From Alphaproteobacteria bacterium (lineage in GTDB: Bacteria; Pseudomonadota; Alphaproteobacteria; Rhizobiales; Hyphomicrobiaceae), in assembly GCA_022600345.1 (NCBI GenBank), contig JAHZKP010000131.1, positions 1 to 64,000 of the forward strand: a stretch of 64,000 bases of DNA. The letters run 5' to 3'. The number at the start of each line of letters is the position of its first letter. Position 1 is the first letter of the stretch. A program made the translations under genes and the position numbers. Shown here piece by piece: positions 35,980-44,929 of the stretch. The notes beneath the pieces were generated by a model. It was not told the DNA's origin and did no database searches. It was given only the letters and a program-made list of their open reading frames with translations.

Positions 35980-37554
35980 ATGGATTCACGTTTGCAAATT
36001 GCTTGCCCTTTCATTCATCGACTTGCTCGGGTCGTCACGATTGCGGTTGTGTTATTGTTTTTGTCACTGGCGATCCTTGCTGGACGCGCCCTTGGGGCCG
36101 GGGCAGTTGAGCCTGACTCGGGCTCGGTAAGTCATGATGGGAAAACTGAAAAACTAGCTGGCAAAAAAACGGAGTCGGTTGCAAAAACCGAGGCCCGCGC
36201 GGGATATTTCTTCCCCAAATTTTTTCCCATGAATTGGTACAAGACGGCAGACCTGAAAACGATTGGAGGCATACTTCCCGACCGGGAGCACTTTCGCATC
36301 AAATCGAAATCCGGAGCAGCGGTCGAAATCGATATTTCAGACTCGGATAACAATGCGGCCTCCGCCTATGTCTCACTTACTAAGGGCTACCTGACGGACG
36401 GCTTGCATGTGCTGAGGTTCACCGCGTTGATGAGTGAGACGGAACGTCCACCTTTGCGCTTCTGGCTCGACAAAGACAGTGCCACATCGTTTCTCCAGGA
36501 TGAATTCAAGACTTCTACGCTAAATGACCTGGAGGAGCTTATTCCTGATGAGAAGGTCGATTGGCCGGAGAAGCTTCCTCTTCTGGAAGTTTCAGAACTC
36601 AATGTGGATGTTGGGGCCGGCAACGTCAAAAAGGTTCCGATTTACAAGACGATCCTGCGACTGCCTCCGTTGTCGGCTTCATTTTGGAATAAGCTTTCAG
36701 GACTAGAAGATCAGCACAGGGTGCTTTTTCTTGTCGACTCGAGCGGGTCGATGCTTCCCATCGGACGCGACACGTTGAGCGGACTTGTGGAGCGGATGAA
36801 AGTCGAGGGCCGTATTTGGGGCACCAATAAGATTTATGGTTCGATATTCTTTCGCGAACGTGGTGAAAGGGTTGAAGTTCGCGCCTCTCCATTCCGAAGC
36901 CTTTTCGAATTGCGGCAAACCCTGGCCAAACGATTTGACGATTTTCAAGGCGGCGCGGAAGAGCCAGAGCCCACTCTTGATGCAATACACTTTGCAATTG
37001 ACAAGCTGCCCTGGGAACGCGACCTCTTGAATAAAAAATCTGGCCAGCGGGTGATTGTACTGTTCACCTCTGGCGACTTATATCCCAAGCCCCGCTCCAA
37101 CCCGCCATTCTCAAGTCCTAATGAGCTGACGCCGAAACTTCTAGGGAAAAATCTTGCGAGGAATAATATAAGGCTCATATTTGTTCAGGCCTCGCCCGAA
37201 CCAGGTGAAAACCTGATGCTTTATATGGATCAGCTCGAGAAGCAGGCGAGTGACTTTATTCGTGTTGTTCGTTATCAGCGAGATATGCCGAAGCAAATCA
37301 GCGCGGCGATGTCTGGAGTATTTGGCGCCAGTGACAAGGATGCCATTGCCATTAAGCAGGCCATCGAGTTTTCGGAACGGGCCCGTGCAATTGGGGGCGC
37401 TCCTGTTTTTCCAACCCGATTTCAGTTTTCTGCTGTGGCCGATAAAATTTCAGCGACGAGCGCTGCCGCAACTGATGCTGGCGAAGATTGGATCGCAGTT
37501 GAGGCCTGGACGGTCGACAATGCCAACCTCATGAGGTCGGAGCCGATCGATTAG
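35980..37554 (+). CDS. Membrane-anchored or exported vWA-domain protein
   Basis: The product is 524 residues from ATG 35980, with AGGTGG upstream. Residues 17-40 are hydrophobic (VVTIAVVLLFLSLAILAG), acting as signal or anchor. Residues ~75-240 form a beta-rich domain. Residues ~247-440 are a vWA domain with a perfect MIDAS, VDSSGSMLPIG (Asp253-x-Ser-x-Ser257), GGAEEPEPTLDAI for the later loop and RVIVLFTSGDLY for the last strand. The C-terminus is unstructured. It closes block B. MIDAS vWA domains bind partner proteins through a metal ion, so it may pair with the first vWA protein or with the large periplasmic loop of the ABC permease. That pairing is inference. Confidence 0.82.
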   Translation: MDSRLQIACPFIHRLARVVTIAVVLLFLSLAILAGRALGAGAVEPDSGSVSHDGKTEKLAGKKTESVAKTEARAGYFFPKFFPMNWYKTADLKTIGGILPDREHFRIKSKSGAAVEIDISDSDNNAASAYVSLTKGYLTDGLHVLRFTALMSETERPPLRFWLDKDSATSFLQDEFKTSTLNDLEELIPDEKVDWPEKLPLLEVSELNVDVGAGNVKKVPIYKTILRLPPLSASFWNKLSGLEDQHRVLFLVDSSGSMLPIGRDTLSGLVERMKVEGRIWGTNKIYGSIFFRERGERVEVRASPFRSLFELRQTLAKRFDDFQGGAEEPEPTLDAIHFAIDKLPWERDLLNKKSGQRVIVLFTSGDLYPKPRSNPPFSSPNELTPKLLGKNLARNNIRLIFVQASPEPGENLMLYMDQLEKQASDFIRVVRYQRDMPKQISAAMSGVFGASDKDAIAIKQAIEFSERARAIGGAPVFPTRFQFSAVADKISATSAAATDAGEDWIAVEAWTVDNANLMRSEPID

Positions 37555-37832
37555 ATTGGGCTCTCAATCGGAAACGAGGGGGGTGCGACTTGAAGACAAA
37601 ACTTCGAACGCGCAAAGCGGCGCGACTGCGCCGCCGGGTCATTTAGTTAAATGGGCGCCCGTTGCACCAACTGCCCGACCAAGCCGGACAATGCCGCACC
37701 GCTTTACGCAAATCTCACGAACGAGGCTTTGTTTCAACTAACACACCCGTCGCAATTGCTGGATTGTTGATCCACAGGCTCGTAGGCCTACGGGAAGCTT
37801 GTGATATCAATGCGGACACGGACTTTGCGTGA
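37555..37832. other. Spacer after block B
   Basis: About 280 bases between the vWA gene and the cysteine-rich remnant. No protein-like frame or clear terminator is seen, although transcription of block B should end here. Confidence 0.35.
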
Positions 37833-38177
37833 GATAGTGCCGTTAGGAGGTCTCAGAAGCTTAGCGATTGGGTCAAATCAAAACTAGAGGATCATCCGTT
37901 CATTGCGAGTTCTCCTTGGATTCAACTTTCAATGTTCCCATTGGAAGCTCATTACAATGAATGCGGTGCCTGTGACGCTGGCGCTGAGCACGTTCCGGCG
38001 GTATTTGCGCGGGGGGAATTGCATATTTACTTGCCACACGGATGCAGCGGGGGTGAGTGGTGTCTTCAATGCACATTATCTTGCCCCAAGCATGCCAATA
38101 CAGAATTAGTCCCACTGTTCGCTTTTATCGGTCAGGAGCCGGTAGAGCAGGATCAGGATTGTCGGTTCAGCGAATAA
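37833..38177 (+). pseudogene. Cys-rich, zinc-ribbon-like coding remnant
   Basis: An open frame of 114 codons has no start until ATG 37932, yet the 33 codons before that ATG already read as protein (LSDWVKSKLEDHPFIASSP, WIQLS). The part after it has paired cysteines: NECGACDAG, LPHGCSGGEWCLQCTLSCPKH. It suggests a small zinc- or metal-binding protein that lost its N-terminus. If the ATG is used, an 81-residue protein is possible. Its end runs 72 bases into the convergent helical-repeat gene. No family is recognised. Confidence 0.4.
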
Positions 38178-39797
38178 CTCGTCCGCCTCATTGTGCAGTG
38201 CCTTTGACAAACCGCAGAGGTAGGATCGAGCATTATGGCGAAGGTTGGCGCTGGCCATGGCGTGCAGGATTTGGCGGATCGCAGTCGCTCGCGGTTGCAG
38301 CGCACGGATCTGAGATGCGGTGTCGAGGGCTGATGAAAAGGCGCCCGTCTCGACGAGTTTGTTAATGCGGATCGAAAGCTCGGCTTCAAATGTTGGAAGG
38401 CCGCTGGGCCGCTCAGACAGCGGCAGGGCGGCGATGGTTTCGTCGTAGTACTTACGGGCCTTGTCAAGAGCGCCTGATTCCACCAAGCCGGTTGCGATCT
38501 GAAGTACGGCCTTGGGATATCGGGCGGAGGTCAGTGGGATCGACGACAAGAGCGCCTTGGCCCGCGTCATCTCGCCGAGGGCGGCATACCCTCGCATGAT
38601 TGGTTGATACGCCTCCTCGATTAGGCTGACTGGATTGTCGGTGCCGATAACTCTGGCGTCGTGAAGGTGAACCGATGCCCGCAGGGCCATATTGGGATGT
38701 CCTGCCTTCGACAAGTGCATGATCACTTGCTGCACTTGAAATGTGCGCCAGTCGCCCAAGTGCGGCACGAGAGATAGCACCTCCAAGGACTCGTTGGCCG
38801 TATCCCGGGACTTTTTCGCTTCGCCGCGGCTTGAGTACTTCGCGCTCAAATCGGCGAGCAACCAGGCGCGGTGGCCGGGGTCAAATATGCGACGGGCAAC
38901 CTGCAGGCCGGCGTTCGGACCAGCAGCTTCCGCCAAGCCGATGGCGCTGTAGTAGAGCCCCGACAGCCGGTCATGCGCCGCAAATCGGTCGCCTGATTTG
39001 ACTGGAATCTTCCATGCGAGTTCCACGGCCCGGCGGTACAATTTAGTGGCAGCAACCTTGTTGTTACCTTGGTCCTTACCTTGGATTTGGCTGCGGGCGA
39101 TGGCCCGCAAGTCGTTGACCCGGTCATCGGTCTGATCGCCTGCTTCGGCTGTACCTGCTGCCTTAGCAACGACGCTGACCGCTTCTGCGAAGTAAATTGT
39201 CGCCATGTCTTCGAAGCCGGCCGCTCTGGCCCCAGCAGCCACCTGAGCAAGGCCCTGGCTGCGCTCGCTTTCCGCACTGCGAAATGACAGGGCAGGTAGT
39301 GTGCGGGCCAATTCGGCGAGTGCTTTGAATGCGTGGCGGGCAGCCACATCGAAGCCGGCCTTTTTACGTGTTTCGGCGACCTTGACCATGCCGAGAAAAT
39401 TGCCGACCCGGTCGGTCTCGCTGAGTTTCAACCGTTGTGTTCGAAGCCTTTCCGCTGCGGCATCCAGAAGAGCGGCCGCAGGGCCTACCCGGCCATCGCG
39501 TGACAAGGCGATAGCGAAGTCGGTGAGCGGTATCAGCCAGGCATTGGGCTTGGTTGCCGTGATTTTAGCCGCTTGCAAATCGGGAACGACGACGCTGCGG
39601 TTGAGAAAGATCCGGAGGTCATCAGGTGCTGCGCCATTGCAGGCATTTTGCGCGATCTGCCACTCCTGCGCGATCGGTTGTGCGATTGGACTCCTGGCGT
39701 GGTCCTGAGCCCAGGCTGAGGCGATCGTGGCCATTGAGGCAAGCAAGAGCGAACACGCTCGAACCGAATTTGCCTTGGCCGTTCCCCGTATCATCAT
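38106..39797 (-). CDS. Exported helical-repeat (TPR-like) protein coupled to CHAT protease 1
   Basis: From ATG 39797 the product is 563 residues. The open frame continues upstream to 40316 antisense-like inside the CHAT gene, but that part has no signal and is Arg-rich. The start overlaps the CHAT stop by four bases (ATGA), so translation is coupled. A signal peptide (VRACSLLLASMATIASAWAQ) exports it. The remainder is built of ~35-residue Ala/Leu-rich helical pairs, for example GRVGPAAALLDAAAERLRTQ, AAGFEDMATIYFAEAVSVVA and GALDKARKYYDETIAALP, typical of degenerate TPRs. One Cys pair lies near each end. It is probably a periplasmic scaffold, substrate or regulator of the coupled protease. Confidence 0.78.
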   Translation of the reverse strand: MMIRGTAKANSVRACSLLLASMATIASAWAQDHARSPIAQPIAQEWQIAQNACNGAAPDDLRIFLNRSVVVPDLQAAKITATKPNAWLIPLTDFAIALSRDGRVGPAAALLDAAAERLRTQRLKLSETDRVGNFLGMVKVAETRKKAGFDVAARHAFKALAELARTLPALSFRSAESERSQGLAQVAAGARAAGFEDMATIYFAEAVSVVAKAAGTAEAGDQTDDRVNDLRAIARSQIQGKDQGNNKVAATKLYRRAVELAWKIPVKSGDRFAAHDRLSGLYYSAIGLAEAAGPNAGLQVARRIFDPGHRAWLLADLSAKYSSRGEAKKSRDTANESLEVLSLVPHLGDWRTFQVQQVIMHLSKAGHPNMALRASVHLHDARVIGTDNPVSLIEEAYQPIMRGYAALGEMTRAKALLSSIPLTSARYPKAVLQIATGLVESGALDKARKYYDETIAALPLSERPSGLPTFEAELSIRINKLVETGAFSSALDTASQIRALQPRATAIRQILHAMASANLRHNARSYLCGLSKALHNEADELFAEPTILILLYRLLTDKSEQWD

Positions 39798-42700
39798 CCC
39801 CCCACCATCGAAAACGGTGCCCAATAGATTGGATGCCGTCGATCGGCGCCTCCGGCACCGGATATCAGATCGAGCTGCGCGGCACGCAGCTTCGCGGCGA
39901 ACGAGCCTTTGGCATGCTCGGAAAACATTCGCGTTATCAAATCGACGGTGGCTGCGGAGCTGATCGACCAATGCGAGACGAGAAGTGCGCGGGCGCCAGC
40001 GTGAAAAAAGGCCCTGGCCAGTCCCGAAAGCCCCTCGGCGCCGCTGTTTGCCTGGCCGGCCGCCGTATTGCAAGCCGATAACAGCACAAGCTGCGCCTTG
40101 ACCTGGAGCTGGGTAATCTCGCTGGCTGTAAGCAGACCGTCGTCGTGGGGCGTTGCCGTCTCGGGCGGAGTCAGCACCAGTGCCGGTTCGGATTGACCGG
40201 TGAGTTCGCCCGCAACCAGACCGTGGGTCGCGAAGTGGAGAACCCGGTAGCGGGCGAGGTCCCCCCGGGCACTCAGCGATTTCAGCGTGGTCTCCGTCGC
40301 GCCCTGGCCGAGCCACAGGCTCTGCGCCCGCCCGCCAAGACGCTCGCTTACCGCGCAGACCTCGCTCGTAGAATCCGGCAGTGGCTCCAGACGCGAGACG
40401 TCGGCAACATCGGCCTGAGTGCCCCGATAGAGGGTGGCGATCTCGACGTCAGGCGCGATACCGCGAATCTTGCCTGGGCTGTCGGGCAGGCTTGCGGTTT
40501 GGCAAGAGGTTGCTTGCCAAGCGCTCCGATCCTTTCCATCGCGCCCCTTGAGCAGCGGATTGGCGAACGCCGCGTATGGTTCAGGTAGGGTATCGGCCGC
40601 GACCGAGCCGCGCAGAATATAGAGCGCCTCGGCGGACGGCGTAGCCACGATCTCGTATTTCTTGACGAGCCAGTGCGCAGTTTCGAAAGCGCGTGGGCTA
40701 TCTATGTCCGTATCGATAGGCAACCGATCGACGAGAAGTTCGAAGGGCAAGCTCTGCAAGGGCCCTTCGGAAATGACGTTCAGCCGCCTGACACCAGCCA
40801 GTTCGGCGGCGGCCGGGGCGATTATGGCCTGATGCAGGGCGTAGGCGGCTTCGATGTCGAAGCGCAACTCCGTATGCAGCGCATGCACCAGTAAAGGGTC
40901 GACCGTTTCGCGGATTCGCGCAACGAGCCGACCGATCTCCTGTCGGCCCGCCGCCAACTTGAAAAGGCTGGCGCGCTCGCGACGCACGACGATCATGTAT
41001 GATGCCTCGTCGTCAAGTACGTAAGAGATGAGTGCCTCGTCGTCGGCCAGAACCTCGCGGATCTGAGCGCCTGTGACGGGTTCGGCATCGACGAAACGGG
41101 CATAGCCGGGGAATCGGCGCTTCCGTTCTTCATCGACGACGCTGATCTCGCCGCGCAGTTTCTTCAGGCGGTTGCGCGATCGACGTTCCTGTTCTGCGTT
41201 GCGCCCGGCTGATCGTGAAGAGAGCATGCGGAGCAACTGCGCGTCCTGGCTCTCGATCTGAGCGACGAGGTTCTGGCGCCGGCGTATGATCGCCCGCAGG
41301 CCTGGATCGCTGTGAGCGAAGCGTTCTGCAACGTTTCGAATTGCCTTCGTCGCAAGCCTGTCGCGCGCGACTTGTGCAACTTCGAAGGCCTCCTGGGCCA
41401 GCATCGCCGTGTCGTCCGCAGACTGGTAGACGGCATGGATGGCGTCGAGATAGGTGATCGCAATCGCGTTGGGGCTGGCGTCCGAGCCGAGACCCCGGGC
41501 GTCGGTGTGGGCTCGCAGTTTCCTCACCTGCCGGGCGATCGCGGCGGCTTCACGCGCGCGTTTGAGTGCGTCGCCCGGGCGCCCAAGCGCCAGGGCCTGA
41601 CGAGCAAGAAGCCGCTCCGTTTCGGCGACCAGGATGTGGTCGTCCCCGAACACGTTTCGGCGTATCTTGGCTGAGAGCTCAAGGAGCGGGACGGCTTCGG
41701 CGTGGCGGTTGAGATGGTCGTAGGCGGAGGCGAACTGGGCCAAGCCGTCGGCAATTATGCCCGATGATTCGGCTGGCCCAAGACGTGCCTCGAAGTATGA
41801 AAAATCGATCGGGTGCTTCACGGGTTCCGGTTTCCCGTGTAGGTCATGGTCGTAGAGAGCCATCTGTCTTGCGACGTTGAAGGCGTGGCGCGCCAGTGCG
41901 TCATTGCCAGACTGTTGTAAGTAACGCCCGGCTGCAATCAGCAGACGTGGCTGCACAAACGGCAGTTCGTCGCTCTTTTCTGGTTTCGCGACCTGGCTGA
42001 CCAGCAATTCGCGAAGCGCATAGAGCGTCGCCTTTTCGAGATTGCCGAGGCTGAGGTACAAACGCGCGAGATTGCGGACTTCCTCGCTGGTATCGACTCT
42101 GTCCAGGCCTCCGACGAGTGCCGCGCGTTGTTCCTTATGAGCCAGAGCCTTAAGACCGAAGATTTCCGCTTCCTCCAGCCGACCCATTTCGCGCAGGAGC
42201 TCCGAGTACTTGAGGTAGGCCGTCGTCTCCATCGCGGGGCCAGATATCAGGTCTTCAAATTGCACAACTTTCTCGATCCGCTGGCGCGCGCTTTCAATGC
42301 GGCCCATCGAGATCTCGATGTTAGCCGCAAGCCGCTCAAAGTAGATGTAGTGGGAGGAGGATGGACCACCATATCGCAATGCACCGCGCTCGCCGTCGGC
42401 AATGAGCTGAAGTGCCTCGTCAAATCGACTTGCGAGCCAATTCGTGTATGCGTTTACTTGGAGCATAATCGGCAGGGAGATGCTTGCCTTGAATGGCTTC
42501 TGCAGCCAGGCGACCAGCCGACCCGCGGAGTCACGGGCGACAGGAATCCGCTCTCCTTCATCAAGGTCGTCGATTGCCTGAACGCATCTTGACTGTTCGA
42601 ATGCGTGCTGCCAATTGCTGACCGTCTTCAGGCGGTCGGGATTGAGTGCGATGACGACGATGCAACCCTCGACGGAGCGCGCCTGGGTGATGCGCTTCCC

Positions 42701-44908
42701 GTCGACGTAGAGATCGTAGAGCGCTGGTAGCTTGTGCCCAGCGTATTGCGGCTCGGTCCAGATTTCGAGTGTGAGATCAGGAATATCGGGAACTTGGAAT
42801 CTGGCATCGTTTTCGACGAATCTTCCGAACCCAACGAGATGCCCGGGATCGGATATGTGGACCTTTCCAGACCTGACCGTGCGCAGCTCAACCCTTGCCT
42901 TGTCACGAATATCTGGCGGCAGAAATGTCGGACCGGGCTGCGAGTAGTCGCGCTCGCCGCGGTTGACGATGTAGTCACCGCCACTAGTGAGGAGCTTGCG
43001 ATCGAGATAGATGCCGCTTCGGGCGCGTAGGGTCTCGGGAAAGTCGACCGGGTTGCCGTCAACGCTGAGTGAGATGATGTCGCGGGTCGGCTCCGTGCTT
43101 TGCTGAATATTATCGAGCCAAAGGATCAATCGGCCATCATAGGCTGGGACCTTTACGCTCTGTCCCTTGGCGAGATGAGCGACGAATATCCGCCGCCCGT
43201 ACTCATCCAGAATTCGTACTTCCCGACCTTGTCCGATATTCCCTTCCTTCAGCACGGTGATGACGATTCCGGACGCCCGGTGCTTATGGGCAATCCTGGT
43301 GCGATCGTCGCGGACGACCCGCTGCCAACGCCAGGCAGGTTCCTGTTCGATACGATAAAGGGCCAATGCCGCACGGTGCGGCTCCTTTGAGGCCGCCTGC
43401 CGGTAGAGGTCCGACGCTTTTTGCAGGTCCTTTTTTACGCCGATGCCGAGTTCGTAAAGAGCGGCCAGATTAAACATGGCTGGCACGTTGCCGGCCGCGG
43501 CTCCCTCGGCATAGAGCCGGGCGGCCTCAGCCGGGTCGCGAAGTAGTGACTTGCCGCCCCTATAGTCTCTGTTCTCATCAGCAAGGTCGCCGGGCTGAAG
43601 AAGCAGGTTAGCAAGCCTGAGGCGGGCCTTGTCGGACCCCGCTTCGATCGCCTTTCGCAACCAGGCGACGCCCTTCTGCGGCCGATTGTACTGGCTGCGC
43701 TCGTGCTTTTCGCGTGTTGCAACCAGTTCTGCTGCGAATGCGCGAATAGCTTCATCGTAGTCGTCCACCGAGCCTGTAAAGGGCTCGGAGCGGCGGCGCT
43801 CCAATCGCGTCCTGTGCTCGTTCAGCCTTTTCGTCGACTCCGGCCCCAACTTGAACCCTGTCAAATGCATATCCGCAAGCGATATCATTGAGGCTACATC
43901 GCCACGTTCGGCGGCACGCTCAAACCAACGGGCAGCTTCGAAATCGTCCCGATCGACGCCTTGGCCGCGGGCATGCATGCCGCCGAGGCGCCGCATGGCG
44001 TAGGCATTTCCTGCATCGGCGGCCTTGCGCAACAGTTTGAATGCGCGTTTGTAGTCGCGCTTCACGCCCCACCCGTTGCGATATAGGTTTCCCAGGTTGG
44101 CACGCGCGAGATCGTTGCCGGCATCGGCCGCTTTGCGATACCACACCGCCGCGATTTCAACGTCCTTCTCGACGCCATAACCATTTTCATAGAGCCAGCC
44201 CAAATTCCCCATCGCCCAGGAACTCTTCCTGCGTGCTCCCTGTCGCGTGAGCTCGAACGAGCGCTCGTAGTTTTTCGCCAGACCATATCCGCCGTTCTGG
44301 TATAACCAAGCCAGGTTGTTGTTAGCCCACGCGACGCCGCCCCTTGCGCCTAATTCATAGGCCGCCGCCGCAGCTGCGTAGTCGCGCTTGACGCCCAATC
44401 CCCTTGAGAACATCCAACCCAGATGGGCGTTTGCGGCGGCGCTACCGTGGTCGGCAGCGGCCCGATATAGTCTCAGTGCACTCGCATAATCGCGGGGCAC
44501 CTTTTTACCTTTGCGATACGACGACCCTAGCCCCACTAAGCGCTGCACCGCCTTTTTGTTGCCAGAGCGTGCAGCTTTGAGATACCAGCGTTCGGCGGCG
44601 GCGAAGTCCTTGGGTGTCACCTTGCCAAATTTGTGCACATCGGCGAGGTGCAGCATCGCTTCGGTGGAGCCCGCTTGCGCCAGCAATTCCAGTTTCCCCA
44701 AGCCAATTCTCTGTTCAACCGGATTGACGCTACCAACAAGCGCAACGGCGTTTTTTAACGCGCGATTGATATCGAGGTCCGTATCGACAGCCGACTTGCC
44801 CCGGTCGCGGTCCGTCCCTGTTGTCGTGGTCGGTGCTACGGCCACCACCATCAGAAGGACGGCGAGTGGTAGAAATGCATGTCTATCAAACTGCATATCG
44901 GTCACCAT
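39794..44908 (-). CDS. Sel1/TPR-CHAT caspase-like protease 1, with export-type N-terminus
   Basis: The product is 1704 residues from ATG 44908; a second ATG four codons later is also usable. The hydrophobic AFLPLAVLLMVVAVAP near the N-terminus looks like a signal or anchor. About nine to ten Sel1 repeats occupy residues ~75-520 (for example AMGNLGWLYENGYGVEKDVE). A beta-rich region follows at ~540-790, then TPRs at ~830-1180. The last ~400 residues are a CHAT peptidase (caspase/separase clan CD): VLHFATHG with catalytic His1562, and LVLLSACNT with Cys1613, followed by GLARAFFHAGARALLVSHWS. Both catalytic residues are intact. Most known TPR-CHAT proteases are cytosolic, so export would be unusual. 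It is the second gene of block C. Confidence 0.86.
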   Translation of the reverse strand: MVTDMQFDRHAFLPLAVLLMVVAVAPTTTTGTDRDRGKSAVDTDLDINRALKNAVALVGSVNPVEQRIGLGKLELLAQAGSTEAMLHLADVHKFGKVTPKDFAAAERWYLKAARSGNKKAVQRLVGLGSSYRKGKKVPRDYASALRLYRAAADHGSAAANAHLGWMFSRGLGVKRDYAAAAAAYELGARGGVAWANNNLAWLYQNGGYGLAKNYERSFELTRQGARRKSSWAMGNLGWLYENGYGVEKDVEIAAVWYRKAADAGNDLARANLGNLYRNGWGVKRDYKRAFKLLRKAADAGNAYAMRRLGGMHARGQGVDRDDFEAARWFERAAERGDVASMISLADMHLTGFKLGPESTKRLNEHRTRLERRRSEPFTGSVDDYDEAIRAFAAELVATREKHERSQYNRPQKGVAWLRKAIEAGSDKARLRLANLLLQPGDLADENRDYRGGKSLLRDPAEAARLYAEGAAAGNVPAMFNLAALYELGIGVKKDLQKASDLYRQAASKEPHRAALALYRIEQEPAWRWQRVVRDDRTRIAHKHRASGIVITVLKEGNIGQGREVRILDEYGRRIFVAHLAKGQSVKVPAYDGRLILWLDNIQQSTEPTRDIISLSVDGNPVDFPETLRARSGIYLDRKLLTSGGDYIVNRGERDYSQPGPTFLPPDIRDKARVELRTVRSGKVHISDPGHLVGFGRFVENDARFQVPDIPDLTLEIWTEPQYAGHKLPALYDLYVDGKRITQARSVEGCIVVIALNPDRLKTVSNWQHAFEQSRCVQAIDDLDEGERIPVARDSAGRLVAWLQKPFKASISLPIMLQVNAYTNWLASRFDEALQLIADGERGALRYGGPSSSHYIYFERLAANIEISMGRIESARQRIEKVVQFEDLISGPAMETTAYLKYSELLREMGRLEEAEIFGLKALAHKEQRAALVGGLDRVDTSEEVRNLARLYLSLGNLEKATLYALRELLVSQVAKPEKSDELPFVQPRLLIAAGRYLQQSGNDALARHAFNVARQMALYDHDLHGKPEPVKHPIDFSYFEARLGPAESSGIIADGLAQFASAYDHLNRHAEAVPLLELSAKIRRNVFGDDHILVAETERLLARQALALGRPGDALKRAREAAAIARQVRKLRAHTDARGLGSDASPNAIAITYLDAIHAVYQSADDTAMLAQEAFEVAQVARDRLATKAIRNVAERFAHSDPGLRAIIRRRQNLVAQIESQDAQLLRMLSSRSAGRNAEQERRSRNRLKKLRGEISVVDEERKRRFPGYARFVDAEPVTGAQIREVLADDEALISYVLDDEASYMIVVRRERASLFKLAAGRQEIGRLVARIRETVDPLLVHALHTELRFDIEAAYALHQAIIAPAAAELAGVRRLNVISEGPLQSLPFELLVDRLPIDTDIDSPRAFETAHWLVKKYEIVATPSAEALYILRGSVAADTLPEPYAAFANPLLKGRDGKDRSAWQATSCQTASLPDSPGKIRGIAPDVEIATLYRGTQADVADVSRLEPLPDSTSEVCAVSERLGGRAQSLWLGQGATETTLKSLSARGDLARYRVLHFATHGLVAGELTGQSEPALVLTPPETATPHDDGLLTASEITQLQVKAQLVLLSACNTAAGQANSGAEGLSGLARAFFHAGARALLVSHWSISSAATVDLITRMFSEHAKGSFAAKLRAAQLDLISGAGGADRRHPIYWAPFSMVGG

Positions 44909-44929
44909 TCGCTCTTATTTGGCGGGCGT

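Noticed and set aside
39798..40316. 173-codon upstream extension of the exported helical-repeat protein
   Set aside because: Arg/Gly-rich with no signal peptide. It runs in another frame of the CHAT gene, and the ATG at 39797 gives a clean signal sequence.
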